Shown here piece after piece: positions 50,714-58,717 of a stretch of DNA of 64,000 nucleotides (position 1 is the stretch's first letter; the number at the start of each line of letters is the position of its first letter). The position numbers and the translations under genes were made by a program. Below the pieces are notes generated by a model. It was not told the origin of the DNA. It saw only the letters and a list, made by a program, of their open reading frames with translations, and made no database searches. Source of the DNA: DATFYM01 sp035315065 (GTDB lineage Bacteria; Acidobacteriota; Terriglobia; UBA7540); contig DATFYM010000212.1 of assembly GCA_035315065.1 (NCBI GenBank), forward strand, positions 20,118 through 84,117, written 5' to 3'.

Positions 50714-51830
50714 GAAAGCTGCCTCTCCCAAGCCAAAGCCCGCCCGACCGCCGGAGATCGCGCCCGCAACGTTGGGCTTTCACATGCCTGCCGAATGGGA
50801 ACCGCACGAGGCCACCTGGATCGGCTGGCCGCACAACAAGGGCGACTGGCCGGGGAAGTTCGGGCCCATCCCGTGGGTCTACGGTGAGATCGCCCGCAAG
50901 ATCACACGCGGGGAAAAACTGCGCGCCCTGACGAACTCCTCGATGCACGAAGCACAGGCGGAGAAGGTGCTGACTCGGGCGGGGGTCGATCCCTCGCAGG
51001 TCCAGTTTTTGCGCATTCCCACCAACCGCGGCTGGACGCGCGACCTCGGACCCATATTCCTGCGCCGGCCGGCTACCCCGGCGGAAGCCGAACAGGGCGC
51101 CGAAATTGCCGTCGCCCGCTTTCATTTCAACGGCTGGGCGAAATACCCGGATTGGCGACTGGACGATGGCGTGCCCCAACGCGCTGCCCAGGCGCTGGGA
51201 TGCCCCCTCTTTTCAGCCCGCGCCGGCAAGCGCGATTTCGTCCTTGAGGGTGGCGCCATCGATGTGAACGGGCGGGGCACGGTCTTGACTACCGAAGGAT
51301 GTCTTCTTGATCACGTGACGCAGGTGCGCAATCCCGGTTTAGGCCTACTAGAGATTGAGGCGGCACTCCGAGAGAATCTCGGCGTGACCAACGTGCTGTG
51401 GCTGGGACGCGGCATCGCTGGCGACGATACGCATGGCCACGTCGATGATGTCTGCCGCTTCGTGGGTCCACGCACCGTGGTGCTGTGCCGCGAGAGCAAT
51501 TCGAGCGACGCAAATTACGAGCCGCTGGAGGAAAACCGCGAGCGACTCGAAGGCGCGCGGCTGGAAGACGGGTCGAAGATCGACGTGGTAGCCATTCCGA
51601 TGCCCGCGCCTCTGTACTTTGACGGACAGCGGGTCCCCGCCAGCTACGCCAATTTCTACATCAGCAACGCTGCCGTCCTGGTTCCCACCTTCAACGATCT
51701 TAACGATCGCATTGCCCTCGGCACGCTTGCCGAATTGATCGCCGATCGACCCGTAATCGGCATCCATGCCGTTGATTTGGTATGGGGATTGGGGACAATA
51801 CACTGTATGACGCAACAGCAGCCGGCGTAG
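50685..51830 (+). CDS. aguA: Agmatine deiminase
   Basis: AguA converts agmatine to N-carbamoylputrescine, the substrate of AguB. The pentein motifs are present: MPAEWEPHEATWIGWPH, NRGWTRDLGPIF, EGGAIDVNGRGTVLTTEGCL, DDTHGHVDDVCRF, and the catalytic Cys near the C-terminus in GLGTIHCMTQQQP. ATG 50685 overlaps aguB by 29 bp; GTG 50703, preceded by AAGGA, is equally good. Together with aguB this is the agmatine route to putrescine; an arginine decarboxylase is not in view. Confidence 0.95.
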   Translation: MKRNGTVANKKAASPKPKPARPPEIAPATLGFHMPAEWEPHEATWIGWPHNKGDWPGKFGPIPWVYGEIARKITRGEKLRALTNSSMHEAQAEKVLTRAGVDPSQVQFLRIPTNRGWTRDLGPIFLRRPATPAEAEQGAEIAVARFHFNGWAKYPDWRLDDGVPQRAAQALGCPLFSARAGKRDFVLEGGAIDVNGRGTVLTTEGCLLDHVTQVRNPGLGLLEIEAALRENLGVTNVLWLGRGIAGDDTHGHVDDVCRFVGPRTVVLCRESNSSDANYEPLEENRERLEGARLEDGSKIDVVAIPMPAPLYFDGQRVPASYANFYISNAAVLVPTFNDLNDRIALGTLAELIADRPVIGIHAVDLVWGLGTIHCMTQQQPA

Positions 51831-51844
51831 GACAGTCGGCGGGA

Positions 51845-52065
51845 AAGCAGTAGGCGGAAGGCAGTAGGCAGTAGGCAGAAAGCAGTCAGCAGAAGGCAGT
51901 CAGCAGCCCAGGGCGCAAGGAGTGAAATAATTGCGAACGAGCTTCAACACAGAGACACAGAGACACAGAGGCACAGAGAAAAATGGGAAACGTCGAGAAA
52001 CAAAAGACATCTTCATGTGATTCTCTTTCCCTTCTCTGTGTCTCCGTGCCTCTGTGTTTAATTTC
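51845..52065. repeat. GGCAGTAGGCAG array and ACACAGAGACACAGAG inverted repeat
   Basis: First a one-armed GCAGTAGGCAGAAAGCAG array (51845-51903). Then CAACACAGAGACACAGAGAC (51944-51978) faces TCTCTGTGTCTCCGTGCCTC (52033-52059). Similar CACAGAG arrays occur in many unrelated bacterial genomes. Confidence 0.85.
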
Positions 52066-52087
52066 TTCACACGTTCTGAGCAAGCCT

Positions 52088-52942
52088 ATGAACCACAAAC
52101 CCGTCGTCTTACCGCCAAGACTGATGCAAGGCATCCTGATAGTGCTGCTGTTTACATTCGCCAAGGGCGCGGCGTTAGGCCAATCGACGCCCGAAGAGGT
52201 GATCTTCCCTAGTGGCAAGCTTGAATTGCACGGGTTTCTTTGGAAGCCGGCAGGGGATGGTCCGTTTCCGGCGGTGCTGTGGAATCACGGCAGCGAGAAA
52301 TTGCCGGGCTCGCAGCCGACACTAGCCGGCTTCTATACGGCGCACTCCTACGTCTTCTTTGTTCCCCATCGTCGAGGACAAGGCCGTTCCCCGGGTGACT
52401 ACATCCAAGACCAAATCGAGCGAGCGCCTGGGAACGAGCGCGCCCAGCTTATGGTGGCACTTCAGGAGGCGGAGGTCAGCGACGTGGTTGCCGCCCTTGA
52501 TTACTTGAAGTCACGCCCGTTTGTTGACTCGGCGCGGGTCGCAATCTCGGGCTGCTCTTACGGAGGCATCCAGACGCTGCTCGCCGGTGAGCGCGATCTG
52601 GGGGTAAAAGCGCTCGTGCCGTTTGCTCCCGGTGCCATGTCGTGGGAGCGGAACCCGTGGCTGCAAGAACGTCTCAGACACGCGGTCGATCACGCCGAAG
52701 CGCCCGTCTTTCTGATCCAGGCCCAGAACGATTACAGCCTTGAACCGAGCCGTGTCCTGAGTCAGGAAGCAAATAAGAAACATAAAGATTTTCAGTCGAA
52801 GATCTACCCCGCCCTGGGAAGCACCCATCAGGAAGGTCACTGGAGATTCTGCTCTACTGCGACCGATGTCTGGGGAGACGATGTGCTCGCGTTCTTGGCC
52901 GCGCAGATGAAAACCAACATCAAATCAGAAATCAGAAATTAG
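52088..52942 (+). CDS. Exported alpha/beta hydrolase (dienelactone-hydrolase-like)
   Basis: A signal peptide (about 1-32, LMQGILIVLLFTFAKGAALG) precedes an alpha/beta hydrolase: nucleophile elbow SGCSYGGIQT, Asp in IQAQNDYSLEP, His in STHQEGHWRF. The oxyanion region is VLWNHGSEKLPGSQP. 284 residues. The frame is open to 51983, but that part is a CACAGAG repeat translation. The C terminus (KTNIKSEIRN) runs into the next spacer array. Substrate unknown. Confidence 0.83.
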   Translation: MNHKPVVLPPRLMQGILIVLLFTFAKGAALGQSTPEEVIFPSGKLELHGFLWKPAGDGPFPAVLWNHGSEKLPGSQPTLAGFYTAHSYVFFVPHRRGQGRSPGDYIQDQIERAPGNERAQLMVALQEAEVSDVVAALDYLKSRPFVDSARVAISGCSYGGIQTLLAGERDLGVKALVPFAPGAMSWERNPWLQERLRHAVDHAEAPVFLIQAQNDYSLEPSRVLSQEANKKHKDFQSKIYPALGSTHQEGHWRFCSTATDVWGDDVLAFLAAQMKTNIKSEIRN

Positions 52943-53020
52943 AAATCAGAAGGAAGAACACAAACGAGCCAGACCTGCTTTTTTCTTCTGACTTCTGATT
53001 TCCGCTTTCTGCCTTCTGCT
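52922..53020. repeat. Spacer inverted repeat, AAATCAGAAATC-type arms
   Basis: CAGAAATCAGAAATTAGAAA (about 52926-52952) faces CTTCTGACTTCTGATTTCCG (about 52984-53004). The left arm contains the hydrolase stop codon. Confidence 0.75.
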
Positions 53021-53185
53021 TTCATTTGAGTCTCCCACGCGTCTTTTTGTGGCATTCTTACCACACTCTTTCCGAGCTGAAGACACTCAAGGTACCGGCA
53101 TCTCATTTATTTGCAGCGCATAACGATGATCGGGCACCTTGGCATGTCAAGTGCAGTTTGGTACAGCGCGTCGGGAGGATCAAAG

Positions 53186-54088
53186 TTGGCTTACCAACAA
53201 ACCGTAGCTTCACCAGCCGCCGTGTCCGGCGTTGGCGTCCATACTGGAGTGAAAGTAAGCCTCCGCTTGGCACCGGCTCCAGCCAACACCGGTATCGTTT
53301 TCAAGCGGACCGACCTCGAAGGTTTCGCCATCGAGGCGCGCGTTCGCAACGTCGCTCGCGTCAGCTACGCTACTACTTTGATGAGGAAGGGCGTGCTCAT
53401 CTCTACCACTGAGCACCTGCTCTCGGCACTGGCGGCGTTCGAGGTGGACAACGCTTTCGTCGAGATCGACAACCTCGAACTGCCGATCATAGACGGCAGT
53501 GCCCTGCCCTTTGTGCGGCTGATTCGGGAGGCGGGCCTGAAGCGGCAACGCGCTCGCCGCAAATACATCAAGATCTTGAAGCCCGTGGAGGTGGTGGACG
53601 GCGGCAAGCGTATGGCCGTCTATCCCTCCGACCGTTTCTTTGTCACCTATCGCATTCTCTTCCCCCATCCCCTGATCGGCGAGCAAATCCGCGAATACGT
53701 TCCCGGCGAAGCCAGCTACGAACGGGAGATCGCGCCCGCTCGCACCTTCGGCTTCATGGAGGAGCTCGAGGCGCTACGCAAGATGGGCCTGATCCGGGGA
53801 GGCTCGCTCGAGAACGCCATTGTCCTCACTCGGGACGGTGTCATCAACCCCGAAGGCTTGCGGTTTCCTGACGAATTCTGCCGCCACAAGATGCTGGACT
53901 TGATCGGCGATCTCGCGCTGCTCGGCCATCCCGTTATCGGGCATGTGCTGGCCGACCGCGCCGGGCACGCGATGCACGCCGCCCTCGCCACACGGATTCT
54001 GGCCGATAAGACGGCCTGGAAGTTGGTAACCGGCGCTGAGGTGAAGCGACCGCAGCTCGACATGGAGCCGGTGGGGGTCGTCGCCTGA
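53186..54088 (+). CDS. lpxC: UDP-3-O-acyl-N-acetylglucosamine deacetylase
   Basis: LpxC commits lipid A synthesis, so the cell makes LPS. The TTG at 53186 is preceded by GGAGGA with 6 nt spacing and starts LAYQQTVASPAAVSGVGVHT, matching the family start; longer frames to 53111 lack a binding site. Zinc ligands lie in STTEHLLSALAAFEVDN and FCRHKMLDLIGDLALLG, and the late His in RAGHAMHAAL. About 300 residues, normal. Confidence 0.95.
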   Translation: MAYQQTVASPAAVSGVGVHTGVKVSLRLAPAPANTGIVFKRTDLEGFAIEARVRNVARVSYATTLMRKGVLISTTEHLLSALAAFEVDNAFVEIDNLELPIIDGSALPFVRLIREAGLKRQRARRKYIKILKPVEVVDGGKRMAVYPSDRFFVTYRILFPHPLIGEQIREYVPGEASYEREIAPARTFGFMEELEALRKMGLIRGGSLENAIVLTRDGVINPEGLRFPDEFCRHKMLDLIGDLALLGHPVIGHVLADRAGHAMHAALATRILADKTAWKLVTGAEVKRPQLDMEPVGVVA

Positions 54089-54091
54089 TGG

Positions 54092-54245
54092 CGATTGCCG
54101 ATTGCAGATTTACGATTGACGATTGAGAGAGAAGAAGTGAATCCACAGATTACGCAGATTTCACAGACCCATGACAAGAGGGCAGGGGTGCGAATTATGC
54201 TGTCCTTGTCCTGTGTCTGTGTAATCTGCGAAATCTGTGGATTGT
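54092..54245. repeat. CGATTGCCGATTGC array and CACAGATTACGCAGATT inverted repeat
   Basis: A single arm GCGATTGCCGATTGCAG opens the spacer. Then AATCCACAGATTACGCAGAT (from 54140) faces GTGTAATCTGCGAAATCTG (to about 54243). Third copy of the CACAGATT theme in the window. Confidence 0.85.
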
Positions 54246-54294
54246 CTTCTCCAGAAATGCCGGCGTGCGGCAAGTCCTGAACCGGCTGGAACTT

Positions 54295-54555
54295 TCACTT
54301 TATGAGTTTAAGCCGCTTAAGGTCTTCGGTACTCCATCCAATGTCTTTGAGCAGGGCCTGCAACAACTTTGCCCCGTAGGTCTTCTTCGGATGGTAATGC
54401 ACTGTGACTCGATTGTTGATTTTTCCTTTCTTGATGAAGGCGAGAATTGCCCCGCTGCCCTTGTCAGACTCCCAGCCATCCTTCTTTAGGGCCGAGATGA
54501 TCTCGTCGGCAGTCAGGTTTTTTACCTGGTTCCAGACATTTTGTGGCATCCCCAT
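54295..54555 (-). CDS. hicA: HicA-type toxin, catalytic His not apparent
   Basis: An 86-residue dsRBD-like HicA/YcfA protein. It overlaps hicB by 34 bp and lies downstream, the order antitoxin then toxin. HicA mRNA interferases normally carry a catalytic His in a GSHxx motif; here the matching place reads GSGAILAFIKKGK, although a HYHP motif follows. The toxin may be weak or inactive. The region is AT-richer than its surroundings. Confidence 0.75.
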   Translation of the reverse strand: MGMPQNVWNQVKNLTADEIISALKKDGWESDKGSGAILAFIKKGKINNRVTVHYHPKKTYGAKLLQALLKDIGWSTEDLKRLKLIK

Positions 54556-54839
54556 TCGACAGTCACATTCTGCAAAAAGGCGCCCACCGGAACCGCCGGA
54601 ACTTTCTCTTTGTGCAGCGTTAAATCCGGTCCTATGGGAATTGGGTCTCCATGCCTGGAAAGCGAGTCGAGGTACAGGGCGACAGCCTGGCGTGCATTCT
54701 CCAGCGCTTCCTTCTTCGTCTTTCCGTCTACGTGCAACCCCTTCAATGCCGGAGCGTAAACGTGGTAGCCCCCGTCGTCAGGTTCAATGACAACTGTAAC
54801 CCGAGCTCGGTGAACTGTTTCTTCCCCCAAATCGAGCAT
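54522..54839 (-). CDS. hicB: HicB-type antitoxin
   Basis: The 105-residue protein has the HicB partial RNase H fold: VTVVIEPDDGGYHVYAPALK, GLHVDGKTKKEALENARQAV and YLDSLSRHGDPIPIG. HicB antitoxins bind HicA and often repress their own promoter. The ATG at 54839 has GGAGG upstream; the frame continues to 54896 but without support. No clear C-terminal HTH follows the domain. Confidence 0.8.
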   Translation of the reverse strand: MLDLGEETVHRARVTVVIEPDDGGYHVYAPALKGLHVDGKTKKEALENARQAVALYLDSLSRHGDPIPIGPDLTLHKEKVPAVPVGAFLQNVTVEWGCHKMSGTR

Positions 54840-55211
54840 CGTCGTTTCCTCCGAGTCATTCGACGAACAAACCACCAAGTTTAGATGCCAAGACACTTAG
54901 ACGCTCAACATTCAGGTCGCTCACCGTTGCAAAATAGTCTACGGCCCGGAGGTGGAAGCCGTCAAGACTACCCCAATAGCCGGGCGAACTCCTGTCATCG
55001 GCTGAGACGCGCTTGCGTGCATTCATTTCTTCTCTTCCAATCGTCAATCCTTCGCTTCGCTCAGGACCAATCGTCAATCGGCAGTTCTTTGGCGGGGCTG
55101 CTCGGCAGAACAGGATTCTTCGAAAACTTCGTCGTCCGAGGCGCCGCACAGTTTGGTCTTGTTGAAGGTCACCGAGGAGATACGCTGATACCGCCGAGTT
55201 CACCCCAGCGG
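54840..55211. other. Gene-free spacer with CGATTGACG fragments
   Basis: No gene is supported. Around 55030-55080 lies CCAATCGTCAATCCTTCGC and CCAATCGTCAATCGGCAG, separated by CTTCGCTCAGG. Upstream promoter elements for hicB were not recognised. Confidence 0.4.
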
Positions 55212-55400
55212 TCAGCCCTTCAAGTGGATCCTGGAAAGGTTGCTCAAGAGTCCGAAGGTATTCAGGAGCCACAAGACCACACTGATGACCACGACGGCAT
55301 TCAAGATCGACTTGATGGATCGTGCCATCGGTATGTAGTTGTTGACGAGCCAGAGTAAAACGCCAATCACGATCAGAACCAACAAAACTTGAACTAGCAT
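55212..55400 (-). CDS. Thivi_2564-family small membrane protein
   Basis: A 62-residue protein with two hydrophobic helices (LVQVLLVLIVIGVLLWLV and LNAVVVISVVLWLLNTF). The pattern matches the Thivi_2564 family of unknown function, often found in bacterial stress or plasmid-borne clusters beside CsbD-like proteins, as here. Start ATG 55400 with weak ribosome binding site. Confidence 0.8.
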   Translation of the reverse strand: MLVQVLLVLIVIGVLLWLVNNYIPMARSIKSILNAVVVISVVLWLLNTFGLLSNLSRIHLKG

Positions 55401-55403
55401 GAT

Positions 55404-55510
55404 TCAATCGATCCCGATGCCTCCGTTCGTCCCCCATCTCCGATATCCGTAATAGCCTCCGCCTCTGCCAAACGCGAGTAGCAAAACGACAAGCAGCAGG
55501 ATCAGTTCAT
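55404..55510 (-). pseudogene. Very small glycine-rich membrane protein with 1-bp deletion (DUF3309-like)
   Basis: AAAAGGAG and ATG at 55510 mark a start, but the frame stops at codon 3 (ATG AAC TGA). If one base is restored, the reading becomes LILLLVVLLLAFGRGGGYYG followed by YRRWGTNGGIGID, closely resembling the intact 26-residue protein at 57547-57627. The stop is at 55404. A one-base deletion or an assembly error. Confidence 0.6.
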
Positions 55511-55598
55511 TTTGGAGTCTCCTTTTGTCCTTACACCTACTGACCGGCGTGCCCGATGTCCCCGTTCAGGCCTGTCGGACTACGAGCCGGCGTTACCG

Positions 55599-55778
55599 TT
55601 ATTCGAGGGCTTTCTCCACCTGGCCGATTTTCTTTTGAATCTTCCCGGCCACCTTTTCCACTTTGCCCTCGGCTTGCAAGTCGGGATTGTTCGTCAGCTT
55701 CCCCGCCTTCTCCTTGATCTTACCCTTCACCTCGTGAAACTTGCCCTCCGCCTGATCCTTAGTGCTTGGCTTCATCAT
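55599..55778 (-). CDS. CsbD-family stress protein
   Basis: A 59-residue hydrophilic, lysine-rich protein: KPSTKDQAEGKFHEVKGKIK then AGKLTNNPDLQAEGKVEKVA, diagnostic of CsbD. AAAGGAGG lies at ideal spacing before the double ATG (55778/55775), which settles the start. CsbD proteins accumulate in general stress; function is unknown. It is part of the minus-strand island of small proteins. Confidence 0.92.
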   Translation of the reverse strand: MMKPSTKDQAEGKFHEVKGKIKEKAGKLTNNPDLQAEGKVEKVAGKIQKKIGQVEKALE

Positions 55779-55884
55779 ATTGGCCTCCTTTATTACGCGG
55801 ACGAATTCTCGATCGCCGGTTGGGCCCGAAAGCGGTAGGGCAGCAGCCCATCCGCCTCGGACCCGGTCTCTGGCGTTGTTTCTC

Positions 55885-57444
55885 CTATAGCGAGCCTCCC
55901 GCCGTGGCGCCGACCTCAGTGCCGATCGCGTCACCCGATACCACGAGTTCAACGCGGCGGTTAGTCTGCCTGCCGGCTGCCGTATCGTTGGTGGCCATGG
56001 GCTGGGTTTTGCCAAAGCCCTTGGCGGTGACCGAATTTGTCGCTACCCCTTGCGCTACCAGGTAGTCGCGCACTGAGCCTGAGCGTTGGTCGGATAGTTT
56101 CTGATTAAACTCGTCACCTCCAACGTTGTCGGTATGGCCGTCCACCTCAATATTGAGTGCAGGGTAGGCGATCAGAATTCCGGCAACCTTGGCCAGCTTT
56201 TCCCGGGCTTCCGGCTTCAACGTGTATCGGCCCGTGTCAAACAGCACATCGGACATGTTCACAATCAGCCCGCGCGCACTATCGCGCGTTTGAAGAACCG
56301 AGTTCAACTGCTGCTCCAACTTGGCGCGCATGGCCGCTTTATCGGTGTCGGCCTGTTGCGCCGCCAGTCGAGCTTGTTCAGTCTCGGCCTGAGACTTGGC
56401 TAGTGCCGCGTCTGTCGCGGCTTGGGTTTGGGCTGCATCGGCCCGGGCCTTAGCGGCCGCAGCGTCTGCCGTCGCTTGGGTTTGGGCGGTTTCTGCTTGG
56501 GCCTTGGCGGCATCGCGCTCGGCCTGTTCCTTCTGGCGTGTCGCTGCATCGGCCTCGGCCTTCGACTGGGCTTCGGCGTCGGCGGAAGCCTGGAGCTCGC
56601 TCGCGTGGCGTTCCTCCCCTATCTTCTTGACCGTAATGATGCGAGCGTCCTCGGCGGTTTGCACGGCTTCGCGCGCTTCCGTGATCTCCGACTTCTTATT
56701 GCCTCTTCCCGCTTGATAGCCCTCTGCGTTCTGCAAATTCACTTCTGCCTTCTTCAGCGAGTCAGAGGCGTAGTGTTCCGCTCCCGTCCACTTGGCAATG
56801 CGCACCGCGTTGCGAGCTTCGTAAAGCTCGATCGGGGTCTTGTGGTCCAGGATCATGGGCTGAAGGTCAGCCGGATTGACATGAACTTCGTACTGCCCAC
56901 GTTTCAGCAGTTCGAACTTCGCGTCAACCTGCTCAATGGTCCCGGTGGTGTCACTTCTGACTTGGTTCTCCATCACCACCACATCGCTCGGTTGGGTGAC
57001 GGCGAAATAAGGTTCGGCCGTCACGATTAAACCGAAAGCTTGCAAATCGCTGGTCACCGTTAGTTTGCTCTTGCCATCATTGTTGAGCAGGATTTCTCCC
57101 AGGTTCACCGGGCGTCCCTCCGGGCTGATTGCCCACAGGACGTAGGTCAAGTACTCAGGACCGAAGTTGCTCGCCGGACGCAGGTCTCTGAATTCGGCAT
57201 CGATGTGGATGGCTCCCTGCTTGCTCGCGACCTCGGCATTGCCGCGGGCCCCGGACATGAGGCTGGTACCCTCAAAATCAATCTTGGTCGACCCACTCCG
57301 GTGGCGGTAATTGATGGCCTTGGTGGTCCGCCCTACGACTGTAATGCGGTAAATCGGCACCGAGTCGGTCTTTTGTGGCTCGGTTTGGGCTAGAGCACTC
57401 AAGGAGCTCAACCCAACCAAAAGCGTAATAAGTGTCTTCTTCAT
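55885..57444 (-). CDS. OmpA-family envelope protein with long Ala/Gln coiled coil
   Basis: A 519-residue protein: signal peptide (MKKTLITLLVGLSSLSALAQ), a ~210-residue N-terminal region, a coiled coil of alanine, glutamine, lysine and glutamate repeats (about 240-370, with periodic RADAAQTQAATDAALAKSQ), and a C-terminal OmpA peptidoglycan-binding domain (about 395-500, DVLFDTGRYTLKPEAREKLA, DGHTDNVGG, NRRVELV). AGGAG lies before ATG 57444. It likely bridges outer membrane and peptidoglycan. Confidence 0.9.
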   Translation of the reverse strand: MKKTLITLLVGLSSLSALAQTEPQKTDSVPIYRITVVGRTTKAINYRHRSGSTKIDFEGTSLMSGARGNAEVASKQGAIHIDAEFRDLRPASNFGPEYLTYVLWAISPEGRPVNLGEILLNNDGKSKLTVTSDLQAFGLIVTAEPYFAVTQPSDVVVMENQVRSDTTGTIEQVDAKFELLKRGQYEVHVNPADLQPMILDHKTPIELYEARNAVRIAKWTGAEHYASDSLKKAEVNLQNAEGYQAGRGNKKSEITEAREAVQTAEDARIITVKKIGEERHASELQASADAEAQSKAEADAATRQKEQAERDAAKAQAETAQTQATADAAAAKARADAAQTQAATDAALAKSQAETEQARLAAQQADTDKAAMRAKLEQQLNSVLQTRDSARGLIVNMSDVLFDTGRYTLKPEAREKLAKVAGILIAYPALNIEVDGHTDNVGGDEFNQKLSDQRSGSVRDYLVAQGVATNSVTAKGFGKTQPMATNDTAAGRQTNRRVELVVSGDAIGTEVGATAGGSL

Positions 57445-57467
57445 TACCGTTTCTCCTTTTTTCTTTT

Positions 57468-57490
57468 GGGCGGCGCATGGTGCGCCGCCC
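57468..57490 (-). promoter_or_regulatory. Strong hairpin in the 5' leader of the OmpA-type gene
   Basis: GGGCGGCGCA (57468-57477) and TGCGCCGCCC (57481-57490) form a perfect 10-bp stem with a 3-nt loop. It ends 23 nt before the OmpA-type start codon. On neither strand is it followed by a T-tract, so a leader structure (stability or translation control) is more likely than a terminator. Confidence 0.65.
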
Positions 57491-57546
57491 GTGTGCATCG
57501 TCCAGAAGAGCGAATTGTCCTGCCTGCGTGGTTCAGACGGCGGGCG

Positions 57547-57627
57547 CTACCGGCGCCAACGGGAGTATCCCCAGCCGCCACCGCCGAGCAAAAACAGCAA
57601 CACAAGAACAATCAAAAGGGTTTCCAT
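57547..57627 (-). CDS. 26-residue membrane peptide (DUF3309-like)
   Basis: ATG 57627 is preceded by GAGGTGAG and encodes METLLIVLVLLFLLGGGG followed by WGYSRWRR. A single hydrophobic helix and the GGGGWGYSRW end match very small DUF3309-like proteins. Its relative at 55404-55510 is frameshifted. Confidence 0.65.
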   Translation of the reverse strand: METLLIVLVLLFLLGGGGWGYSRWRR

Positions 57628-57702
57628 GTCTCACCTCACTTGTTAGATCCAGAACAACTGCAACTCGCCGAATCACGAGATGGGAGCGGTTTGCCGGACT
57701 GC

Positions 57703-58281
57703 CTACTCCGCCCCACTGGCCTTAGCCGTGTGAGCCAGGGGTCTGTCGCCTCTCACATAGTCGGCGCCACCCTCTCCAGTTACCGAGATATCCTGCGCTC
57801 CCGTCCGCTCCAGGATGTCCTTGGCGCGCTTCGTCCAATCCTTATTGTCCGAATGCACCGAGAGGAGAATTCCGCCCTCCTTGACCCGCACCTCATAGTG
57901 TTTGGCCTGGTGCTCAGGGATCCCCATGCCAATCAAAGCCCCCGCTATCCCGCCTACTGCGCCGCCCACGCCCACCCCCGCGAGAGCAGCCATAAGAGGG
58001 CCAGCGGCGACAAAAGGACCCAAACCCGGTATCGCCAGAGCGCCAATTCCCACCAACCATCCCAAAGTACCGCCGAGCACGGCACCCGTGCCGGCACCTG
58101 CGGCAGCGCCCTGCGGAGCCTTGGTGCCTTTCTTGTGGGCGAAGTCCTTGGAGACCACCTTTTCCGGGAACAGCACGGAAATATCCGTGTTTCGAAAGCC
58201 GGCCTCCTTCAAGACGTCGACACCGTTCTCCACGCTGGCGTAGTTCGGGTAAATACCCAAAACCGCTATTTTTTCTGCCAT
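57703..58281 (-). CDS. GS17M-like protein with glycine-zipper domain
   Basis: 192 residues. The N-terminal ~60 residues (AEKIAVLGIYPNYASVENGV, LKEAGFRNTDISVLFP) match the general-stress-protein 17M-like domain; a long Ala/Gly segment (about 58-120, GAAAGAGTGAVLGGTLGWLV and GVGVGGAVGGIAGALIG) likely inserts in a membrane; the end is a small alpha/beta repeat (VRVKEGGILLSVHSDNKDWT). The role is unknown; position within the stress island fits a stress function. Confidence 0.75.
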   Translation of the reverse strand: MAEKIAVLGIYPNYASVENGVDVLKEAGFRNTDISVLFPEKVVSKDFAHKKGTKAPQGAAAGAGTGAVLGGTLGWLVGIGALAIPGLGPFVAAGPLMAALAGVGVGGAVGGIAGALIGMGIPEHQAKHYEVRVKEGGILLSVHSDNKDWTKRAKDILERTGAQDISVTGEGGADYVRGDRPLAHTAKASGAE

Positions 58282-58383
58282 GTTGCACTCTCCTTTGCTC
58301 TGAACACCTGTTCTCCAGGTTTAACTTCGACTTCGTTCGTTACCCCAGCCTTGGCCTGCCACTCGCGGCTTCCAAACGGTGCT

Positions 58384-58536
58384 TTAGTTCCAGACCCTTC
58401 GGCCGCGCACGAAATGGAGGATTAAGGCAACGATCGCCACGATGAGCAGCAGATGGATCAGCCCACCCGCAACGTGGAATCCCACCCAGCCTAAAAGCCA
58501 GGCGGCGACGAGCACCACAAACAGGATGAGAAACAT
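58384..58536 (-). CDS. lmo0937-family small membrane protein
   Basis: A 50-residue protein with two helices: FLILFVVLVAAWLLGWVGFH and VAGGLIHLLLIVAIVALILH, ending FVRGRRVWN. The GGLIHLL motif is typical of the lmo0937 family. ATG 58536 has GGGGAGG upstream. One of three island genes preceded by the shared 27-nt box (58615-58657). Confidence 0.88.
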   Translation of the reverse strand: MFLILFVVLVAAWLLGWVGFHVAGGLIHLLLIVAIVALILHFVRGRRVWN

Positions 58537-58591
58537 AACCACCTCCCCTTTTCTTGATATTCGCCTCCGGCTGAGACTTCGAGGCACTTCT

Positions 58592-58657
58592 GTTATAGCC
58601 GTGCGCTTGATTCCGTGTCAGTTCAGTACGGCTCACGTGTCTGGTCACAATTGCTCA
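58592..58657 (-). promoter_or_regulatory. Promoter with conserved box (copy 1)
   Basis: Minus strand: box ATGAGCAATTGTGACCAG then GTGAGCC, followed by ACTGACAC (CTGACA as -35), 18 nt and TATAAC (58592-58597) as -10. It lies about 80 bp upstream of the lmo0937-type gene. The 21 nt following the box are identical to copy 2. Confidence 0.65.
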
Positions 58658-58717
58658 TTCCGTTAATGATCAGTGCCTAGCCTACGCCGGGAGACCGACG
58701 GGAACTCTGAGTCAGGT

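Noticed and set aside
56422..57030. Plus-strand frames opposite the OmpA-type coiled coil
   Set aside because: Shadow of alanine/glutamine repeat codons; the OmpA domain and signal peptide fix the coding strand.
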